Part shown: in pieces, positions 55,394 through 64,000 of the stretch | Layout of the letters: each line of letters starts with the position of its first letter | Numbering within the stretch: position 1 is the stretch's first letter | Source: Strigops habroptila | Lineage: Eukaryota; Chordata; Aves; Psittaciformes; Psittacidae | Assembly: GCF_004027225.2 (NCBI RefSeq) | Contig: NC_044277.2 | Span: 65,744,400-65,808,399 of the forward strand | DNA length: 64,000 nt | Reading direction: 5' to 3' | Made by a program: the position numbers and the translations under genes | The notes under the pieces: generated by a model | What the model saw: only the letters and a program-made list of their open reading frames with translations | Told to the model about the DNA's origin: nothing | Database searches by the model: none

Positions 55394-58300
55394 GTAAGTA
55401 AACAACCACAGAAGAGGGTCAAATCCCAGCCGGAACTTACTGTTAAGAATATATCTTTCATGTAATTTATTTGATATTTGAAAGTGCTAAAAAATTTATT
55501 TTGGCTTTAAAAATTAGTTAATTGGTTTGCTCATTTTTTCTTTAATATCCAGCTCTTGCCCCTCTATGTCTCCAAAAGACTACTTGGCAGCATCTATTTC
55601 TAAATGGTGACATTAATGCCTGTGCATGCATCCCCATTCTACAGAAGAGCTTCATTTGGGGCAGCAGCCTGTTAAGACTACATGAAATGGGTATCCTTTA
55701 CTCAAGTTTTACCCTTTTAGTTTGTCTTGGCAAACTTTCATGTTAAACTTGATGATAACAGTAAAGGTCTGGGAAAAAACAACCAGATACACTTTGTATT
55801 CTGTATCGCATAGGAACAAGGAGGCCCTTAAGAATTTTCTGTTCAGTTTTATGTGGACTGACAGGACTCATTTGAGATGCCTGCATATTAAGGACTGGAT
55901 TCTGCCTTTGGAATGTATTGGGGTATATCCAAGTGCTTCACAGTCATTAATGGATCATAATCTTACAGCATATTTCCAGAGTACAACACGTATCTCCATG
56001 TAGTAGCTGAGAGCTAGGTGAAAATAAGGGACTTGTGCAGAGATAAACAGACAATTGTGGCAGCTAGGTTATGTCTGTATTCTGTTCCTCTGCTGGTGAT
56101 TTCCTGAAAACTTCATTATATAATTATGCTGCATATCACAATTGTAACACCTTGCTGTGAAGGAAAAATGCTGCTTTTCTGTGGTAGTGATGTCTTTGGG
56201 TCTACTGCTTTGTACAGTGACCCTTTATGGGATTGTTTCCATGCAAATGCCTGTAATTGGTGAACCAAATGTAGTCTAATTGATGGGTGCTATGTAAAAG
56301 TTCAGCAGCAGACTAAATTAAAGAGTAATAATTTGAACTGGTCATCATAAAATGCTATACAATATGGACGTGTTCCTAGGAATGGTCGGCAGCTCATTAA
56401 CTTATTTCCTCCTTTCATACTGTGGACCTTTAATGATAAACTAGCCTTTGCTGTTTGTTACAGCCAACAGTTCTTATATTACATTTTTTAAAAAAGTATT
56501 TGCTAAGTATTTTAGAGTCTTAAAATTTCTCTTTCCTTTTCTGCCTCATGTATAGGAAGATGTTTTGCTGACAGTTGTTGAATGCTGTTAGACATAGAGA
56601 CTTCATATAACTGATTCCCTGTTTGAAGTGCAGATTTACTGTGTTACGAAAATAGCAATAAGGTGACAACTGTTTTAATTGGATGGGATTAAAGCTTATT
56701 TCTGATCCCTTCAGTTGCTCATAATAAGTCAGATTTAGAAAAAATTCAGTACTTTGCTGGTGTACAGTTCTGGAACTCAGCAAGCATCCATGAAAAATCC
56801 TTTCACTGCTTCCTAATTAATCCAAACTGAATTTCCCAAGTTTACCTTTGATTCTGGTGCTTTTTGCATGGCTTAAACAGAAAGCATGATATTACCTCTC
56901 TCTTTAGCAAAATACTCTAAATAGTACTGGACAGGGCACTTTAAGGTTTACTACAAGGTTTTAGAAGGTTTATCACCTAGTGAATTCATGTTTACATTTA
57001 GGAAGTAATGGAGTCCCTGTGCCTCAGTTTTGTCTCTTGCGGAAGTGTAGCAGTCAGAGCTAAAACTAATTATGATTAGTATCTTTTGTGTTTGTAATAG
57101 TTGTTTGTTACTTTGTTATATAAGGGCCTATGATTTGATGAGTCTCATTCTTTCAAAAGCAAGAAATAAGTGAGAGTTTTTATTACCAGTGATTGAAGTT
57201 CTGTTACACATGCCAAAGTCCATATTTATTTGTTTTACGATACAAAGGCAGCTGTGGGTTTTGTCATGAATACTGAACTTCTGTGAAACTTCTGTGAAAT
57301 CTTGCAGATGAGATACATGTAGTTGGGTGGAATCTTCACGTAAGATGTAGCTGTTCGGTGTGCTGGTGTTACACCAGATCAGATGAACAGGCCACCAGCT
57401 TCCTGAAGTATTACTTAGCTGTACTGTAGTTGTGCAATTTACAGAGGTAGCAACACAGAAGGGTAATGAGGTAGGCGTATGAACAATAAATAGGTTCCAC
57501 TGAAGTAAAAGATGGTAAATAGAAATGCAAAGCAGAAAAGCATAAAACTTCCAGAAAGTATTTTATCTGTGTCTCAGAATTGTTTTATGCAGTGTTTAGT
57601 ATTCTTTTTGTTAGTCAAGTAAAAAGCAGGTTCTGACAAATCTCTTTTAATTGCTGTTGACCATATGATGTGCTATTGATTCAATTAACATCTTAAAGAT
57701 AAGGGCGGGGGGGGGAGGGGAAGTGACTGAGCTGTTTTCTGCTAAGACAGAACAATGGATGCATTGCAGAAGTGAAACGTACTAGCAGGCTAACACTGTA
57801 ATATTCCAGTTTTGAAGAATTGTTGTGAGAACTCTTGTGAGACTGTCGTAAGTTCTTTGGATCAATCAAAACATGTAGCTTAGTACAAAATGAGATTTGT
57901 ATGGTTAGAGAGAGCTAAGGGTGAGGAAGACTGCATACTTTTTTCTGTCTGTTATGGGGTGTCACCCTCTTACTGTTAGCAGACAAGCTCATTAATTAGA
58001 GGAGCTGAGTCTGGAACTAATACTCCTTTTAACTAGATGCCATGTGTTCAACAACTATGAATTTAAAAGAAGTGATTTAGGAAGTAGAGAAGTAGGTCTG
58101 TGGTCATACAGTATTGCGGTGGGAGAGAAAAATTACAGTGTTGTCACTCCTAGATTGTGAAAGGGAAGTCTTGAAGGGATGCTTTTGGGTTGCTTTTTGT
58201 CTATGATTCTCAGATGCAACTTGAACATTTGAACATTAAGTGTGTTTAAATAGCTACTGCTTCCACAGCAGGAAGGGTGGGGGGATCTTATGAGCATCTT

Positions 58301-59109
58301 ACAAATTTTTTAATGCTGTGACACAGTCAGACATTCCCATAAGCCACAGATCGAATCTGAAGTTTTCTTCAGGAGGAATACAAATTGAGTTGTCTTCAAC
58401 AGTTGAAGATTTGTGTGTGTGCATCACCAGAAATGCCATTTATTTCAGCAGTTAAACATTTGATCCAGGAGTAGAAGTCAAAGTACAGTACTTAGTACAA
58501 ATCTGAGTGAGTAGAACACAGAAAATCTTTGACTTGATCAGCTAGCACAGTTATTTAAAAAACTGAAAGCTTTCTCAAGGGGGGAAGAAAAAAAAGAAAG
58601 TTTTTTGGACGTCGGTAGGAAAATTTATATGTACAGTCATGACACTAAGTAATTCTTGTGAGCTGGCTCTAATTTACATGAAGTCTGTCACCCATATTGC
58701 AGTCTGAGAGATTACTTTGTTCTCATGACGATTTCTTATTAAATGGCAGATCTATAATCTAGAAAGACAATATTGCAGGGAACAGGCTGCTCTAACAACT
58801 GAAAAAGAAGCTTCCTCTTCTGAAATACCAGTCACTGATTTTGTTTGCATAAATTCACAGCAAAATCATCTGTCAAACTGCATGTATCAGTATTGAGAAC
58901 ATTGATTATGTTGTGGATTCATAATAGTGTTCTGGTGGCCCATCCTCCTTTCTCAAGGATTCTTTTTTTTGGTATAATTCCTCTGTAAAACTAACTTAAA
59001 TTACTGTCCTGTTCTGATGAAGCTGTTGTCACTGTCTCCTTGTCCCAGCTGTACTTGTCATCTGTTAATACCAAATTAACATTTTGAGGATTAAAAGAAA
59101 GAAGTATTC

Positions 59110-59142
59110 TGAAAAAAAAACCCCAACCCCAAACCAAACCAT
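59110..59142 (+). repeat. A/C-rich low-complexity tract
   Basis: A short AAACCCC/AAACC-like run lies in the long BAG1 intron and resembles the tracts at 10779 and 47655. Confidence 0.65.
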
Positions 59143-59699
59143 CATTGTGCCTGCAACAAACATGTCCCAATCTTCTGGGGAATTTTGCCTCTTGCAGTAA
59201 GATGAGAACTTACTAAACCTTTGAATTTATCTGGATAAATATTTTATAATAATTTCTTACTATAATTCTTACATCTCTTAGTATGAATCATAAACATAAA
59301 GCTTTGGGGAAAATTTTTTCTAAAGCACAAGGAACAAGAAAATACTGTCATCTTTCAGTGAGGGTAGAATGCCTAGTTTCAGCTTCTGCTTTCCGAAACC
59401 CATTGACAAAAGCTGCTGTTCGATGGCTGCTTTTAAAGAAGCTGCTTAGGTGTCTACTTAGATGAAGTTTCAGTGTCAGCATAATGTGCTTACCCAATTT
59501 ACCAATTTGTTTAACAATGAGTTTAAAAAAAAAAGTGAAGGGCTGGTAGTTGGTATAAACTGCACACTAAAATACTGCATGTTGTTTGGGATTCTCAAAA
59601 GATGCTAGCAAAAAAGCTTCTTGTTATATGGGTGGGTTGTCAGCAAAATATTCTTTCTTTGCAACTGATTAGCATTGGTGCTATATGTAGTGGAGTGTT

Positions 59700-59764
59700 T
59701 TGTGTTTGGTTTTTTTTTGGCAGGGGGGTTTGGTTTTGGTGGGCTTTTTTTGGGTTTTTTTGAA
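59700..59764 (+). repeat. T/G-rich low-complexity tract
   Basis: This run of T and G includes GGGGGG and several GGTTTT words, the strand complement of the A/C-rich tract type. Confidence 0.65.
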
Positions 59765-62700
59765 GCAATTTGATAACAAAGATGTTTCTAGCTATTGGTA
59801 TGAGTGCTGGTATAGGAGATTGCGTGTTTTAAGAATGGTGTCCCTTTGGTTCTGATATGATAGTCATAAATAATAAATTCTACTAGCATTAGTTTTGGTT
59901 ATTAACTGACTACATTGCTATAAAGTGGATTCAGGCTGGGGTCTATGGTTAAGGAAATAAGAAATACTCAAAGAAGAGAACAAAGACGCAGTGGTAACAC
60001 TGAGCTTAAAAATCGTTATTGAAAGCACTTCCAAAACAAATGGAGCTTGAGCAAAGCTGAAGGTGATGTTCTGTGGCAAAGGGTGGTGGTTTTATTGGAA
60101 GATCAGCTGGGAGAGGGGGAGGAAATGACAAAAGAGTGTGTATTTCATAAGAAGCAGTGGTCAGCAGAGAGGGATGCTGGGTTTGTAATTAAAAGAACAC
60201 TTGAGAGAGGATCTAGGAGTAGGAGAATCACACATATGAATTTACTACTCAACGGTGACTGGTTTTAAGGATTTCTTTTATAAAGCATGAGTGCTGTGCA
60301 TACAAAAGATGAGTCTTTGAGGATGTAACGTGTGTCTCTGCAGTGCATCTTGTCAGTGTATCTGCAGGGTGAGAGCTCTCAAAGAGATGTGGCAAAGCAA
60401 CTCCAAATTCAGGCGTGTGGAGTGGGAGATAGCCACTGGTAACAGGGGGCCTCGGGCTCTATTTCTGCGTGGATGGGGGGAGGATAAAGAACCTGTGCCC
60501 AAGAGCTCTAGAGAAGTTGTTGGGGTGAAGCCAGCACTGCAGTCACTTCTGAAAGTAAGACCATACAGACCAAGGTCTGTGAGACTTGAGCGGTGTTTTG
60601 GTACAGAGGAGGTGCAATGCAAAGAGGAGACCTGCTATAAAAGTAAGAATGTGTTGTGCAGTAGAAAGCCGTATACTAATCCAAACTACTGCTCTGCAAG
60701 CAGTGCTAGCACCAAAATGTAGATTTGGCAAGAGTTTTGCATAAGCACTCCTTATGCTTAAGCTTCTCCTTCTTTAATTAAATTTGATTTTAATTAAATA
60801 TGGAAATGTTATTGTGACTTAAGGTTTATTGCCAGCTTCACCTGTTAAACCCTGAATAGTTGGACAGCGTATTCCTGGAGAGGAGACATAAGCTGACTAA
60901 GGTAAAACAGAGAGACTATGAGATTTAATTCGATGATAAGATTTGTAAACTTTACTAATTTGATTGCAAAGCACCTTTTAAGCAGCTTGATACGTTAGTA
61001 GCTTCCAATTCTGTATCTCTGCCAAGGGGATTACAAGGTGTGATTTAAAAACAAAACAAAACATAAACCAAACCAAACAGCGGTAAGGGTGTGCAAGCAA
61101 ACATGAGGAGTTTGCATGCACAGATGTAATTAAAAACAACACTTTTGAAAAATGTTGTTGTCAAAAATAGGAATAGTCTGAATGTCTTCTCTACACTCAG
61201 CTTTGAAAGTTTCCTCCAGTTACCAGTATCTGTTTTACAAACAGACTTTGTGTGGTAAGCCCAGCTGGAGTTCCCTGTCTCCTATTGAAAGTTAACTTAG
61301 GCCTATTCTGATGATAGACAATGGTCTGTTAATTTGCTGTTTCAGATTGGGAGGAATACTTGCATAGGCCAGAATATCTTTCAGAAAATACAGCCTGAAA
61401 TAAGTACTCAGCAAAGGGAGATGGGCAGTGTAACTGAGCTAGTGCATAATTTCATTTCTAATTTGGTTATTAAGAAATTCCAAGTCATGGAAGACATCAA
61501 GGCACAGAAGAATTTTTGCGACAAGTGAGATAACATTTTCATTTTCAGCCATTATTAATTGGGCCTAATTGATCTTTGTTCTTTCAGGCTATTACATATA
61601 TGGTGTCAAAATAATACACATTAAATACTTCGTTAAATGTTTTTTGTTGTATCTTCTTAATTTTAAAATGAATTGTATTGTTGAAAACCAAGGGGAAAAT
61701 AGGAATGTTTTCTTACGTGGTTACACGGTCCTATGTCTAATATCATTTAGAATAGTTCATATAACTTTATAATATTTTTTTAAACATTTGTTCCCTGTGA
61801 CAACTATGTGTGTTCCAAAAGCTGCCTTTTTTATCTGGGAATTAGAACTGGTGTTTGAAGAGAATTAACCCACAGCTTTAACTTCTCAATTGTTTTGTAA
61901 TGTCTTTGGAGCATTGAGTTTCTGAAAGAAAAGTATGTCAGGCAACAATTTTAGTGTCCTGCTTATTGGGAGGAGACATGCAGGTTTAGCTTGCTACAAT
62001 CAACAAGGGCTTATTACAGTGCACAGTACTAGAAAATACACTTTGTGAAGAGCAAAATAAACTGCTGAAAAAGTAATAACAGATTCTGAACCTGTCCTAT
62101 GCTGTAAATCCAAGGAAGTCAAGTTACATCACGTAAATAAACAGTGAGTAGTGCAGAACACTCCTGTAGGAGTATTTACATTGTGCATGACAGGTTCCTG
62201 GCATTAACTTGGTAACTCACCATCAAAGCTGTGTCTTCTCATCAAATAAGAGAATTTGGGAAGGATAGCTAAGTGATGGAATGCATCTTAGGACACACTG
62301 AGGAGTGATTTTGGTAATAAGAAGATTAACATCAATTAGGGGAAAAAAAAACCCCCACAAAAAAACCAAGCCCCATAACTTTTAGTTTTTAGACATTTCT
62401 GTGCCTGTTTGTAAGATAACACTGCACCAGTTTGCATTTGGAAGGGTACCTCCCTTAATCCGCATACTGACTTCTCTTGTGTCTCTGATGCTGATGGTCA
62501 TTTCTCCACCTGAAAGAAATGTGTCCAATTTCTGGTTCTGTTGCAGGAGGTGCAGTCTGACATAAAAGCTCTCTGCAAGGGAAATACCTTTTCTGATCTC
62601 AAAAGGAAGTGTTAGAAGTTGATAAGAGTTTTATCCAGCCTAACAGTGCTGCTGTTTGGGAAAACTGGTGCTGGAGCAACAGAAATGGAAGCTGGAACTA

Positions 62701-62919
62701 CAGGAATGGAAGATTCCTTCTCTTGCCCATCTTCCAAAACCAAACTAACAAAATAAACCAAAAAACCTGACCTTGGGAAGAGGTTAGTGTAGTAGTAGTT
62801 ACTCCCATTTCCAACTTCATATTCTCCTAGGAGACAAGAAGCAGTGTTGTGCATTCCTTCTTCCAGTTGTGTGTAGGATTGAGAAGGATATTAAATCTGA
62901 AGTTTATGTAGAAGTAAAA

Positions 62920-63738
62920 TCATAGAATCACAGAATCATTTGGGTTGGAAGAGACCTTTAAAGGTCATCTAGTTCCAACCCCACTGCCGCGGGCAGGGAC
63001 ACCTTTCACTAGACCAGGTTGTTCAAAGGCCCATCCAACATGACCTTGAACGTTTCCAAGGATGGGGCATCTACCACCTGGGCAACCTGTTCCAGTGTTT
63101 CACCACCCTCATAAAAGACTTCTTTTTTATACCTAGTCTGAATCTACCCTCTTTTAGTTTAAAACCATCACCCCTTGTATTATTGCTTACTATAAAGTCT
63201 GTCCCCATCTTTCTCATAAGCCCCCTTTAGGTACTGAAAGGCTGCTAAAAGGTCTCCACGGAGCCTTCTCTGCTGCAGGCTGAACAACCCCAACTCAGCC
63301 TTTCTTCATAGGATTGGTGCTCTATCCCTCTGATAATTTTTGTGGTCCTCCTCTGAACCTGCTCCAACATGTCCCCTCTTGTGTTGGGGGCCCCAGAGCT
63401 GAACACTGTACTCCAGGGGCGATCTAATGAGAGTGGAGGGGGAGAATCACCTTCCTCAACCTGCTGGTCATGCTTCCTTTGATTCAGCCCAGCATACAGT
63501 TGGCTTTCTGGACTGCAGGTGCTCATTGCTGGATCATGTTGATCTCATCAACCAACACCTACAAGTCTTTCTCCTCAGGGCTGCTTTCGATCCGTTCCCC
63601 ACCCAGCTTGTAATTATGCTTGGGATTGCCCTGACTCAGGTGCAGGACCTTGCACTTGTTGAACTTGGCCTTGTTGAACTTCATGAGGTTCTCACGGGCC
63701 CACCTCTCAAGCCTGTCAAGGTCTCTGGATGGCAAGAC
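62920..63738 (-). repeat. CR1 LINE fragment in the BAG1 intron
   Basis: About 0.8 kb is antisense to BAG1. The plus strand begins with the terminal region CATAGAATCACAGAATCATT, then TTGGGTTGGAAGAGACCTTT and AACCCCACTGCCGCGGGCAG. The minus strand encodes broken CR1 RT C-terminal pieces ([51 protein letters not shown]). It is 5'-truncated and multiply frame-shifted. Confidence 0.93.
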
Positions 63739-64000
63739 TCCTGTGTTTAAGACCATGTATGTTTGGCTGGACACTAAAAGAAAAGAGCACTTTTTTTTTT
63801 TTAATTGTCATAAAAGATTATATATCTAAACCTCCCAGTGGAGCTTGCATTTTAGCTGAAATGAAACAATAGTACAGGGAAATGTCTATTGATTTGGAGT
63901 TGGGGTGGAAAATAAGAGGCATACCAGTGAGAAATTCCCAAGATTTTTATGATCTTGAACAGTGAGAACACAGTGTTTCTAAGAATGTTCTCATGAACTT

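Larger units (their letters stand above)
55394..64000 (+). other. BAG1 downstream intron, running off the window
   Basis: More than 8.6 kb follow the exon 5 donor GTAAGT without a recognisable BAG1 exon. It contains low-complexity tracts (57704-57721 G-rich, 59110-59142 A/C-rich, 59700-59764 T/G-rich, 61050-61080 A/C-rich) and a CR1 (62920-63738). A 130-codon open frame (60330-60722) and a minus-strand 80-codon frame (62854-62612) have no recognised relatives and are probably chance. Confidence 0.55.

Noticed and set aside
61346-61530. Possible BAG1 exon after the TTTCAG at 61340-61345
   Set aside because: The translation (IGRNTCIGQNIF...) does not match the expected BAG-domain continuation PENFKDSRLKRKG.
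62612-62854. Minus-strand 80-codon frame with NGSNYYYT-like residues next to the CR1 in the BAG1 intron
   Set aside because: It looked briefly like a receptor ectodomain exon, but it crosses a T-rich low-complexity stretch and I can match it to no family.

Overview
This is a bird nuclear genome window. It holds spliced vertebrate genes with CpG-island promoters, AT-rich introns of about 38-40% GC by eye, and six CR1 LINE fragments, the dominant avian interspersed repeat. I saw no retroviral or LTR element, CRISPR array, tRNA or rRNA. The intact frames and protein similarity point to functional genes. The exact species cannot be read from the sequence.

Layout: 1-3573 lies downstream of CCDC127 (its probable 3' UTR plus intergenic DNA). 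CCDC127 is on the minus strand (coding 3574-5159) and shares a CpG-island bidirectional promoter (about 5170-6600) with SDHA on the plus strand (15 coding exons, 5899-21296). A gap of about 1.5 kb follows, then FH (plus, 10 coding exons, 22770-39765). Only 377 bp after the FH stop codon comes CHMP5 (plus, 8 coding exons, 40143-49583). BAG1 starts 880 bp after the CHMP5 stop (plus, five coding exons visible, 50464 to 55393). The C-terminal end of BAG1 is not in the window, and about 8.6 kb of intron runs to the right edge. All exon limits were set by reading GT/AG boundaries and reading-frame phase by hand.

The genes are housekeeping genes. SDHA (complex II flavoprotein) turns succinate into fumarate and FH turns fumarate into malate, so two consecutive TCA-cycle enzymes sit side by side in the same orientation. 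CHMP5 is an ESCRT-III subunit and BAG1 an Hsp70 nucleotide-exchange co-chaperone.

The main oddity is the gene order. From memory of human and chicken maps, CCDC127-SDHA, FH and CHMP5/BAG1 belong to three different ancestral linkage groups (human 5p15, 1q43 and 9p13; chicken 2, 3 and Z), and BAG1 and CHMP5 are head-to-head in human. Here all are packed into 50 kb, tail-to-head. Real rearrangement, duplication onto a special chromosome (W or germline-restricted), or assembly misjoin remain possible. Smaller observations are a 5'-truncated histone H2A retro-remnant in FH intron 1, a perfect 34-bp palindrome beside a CHMP5 splice donor, and NRF1-like sites in both TCA-gene promoters.
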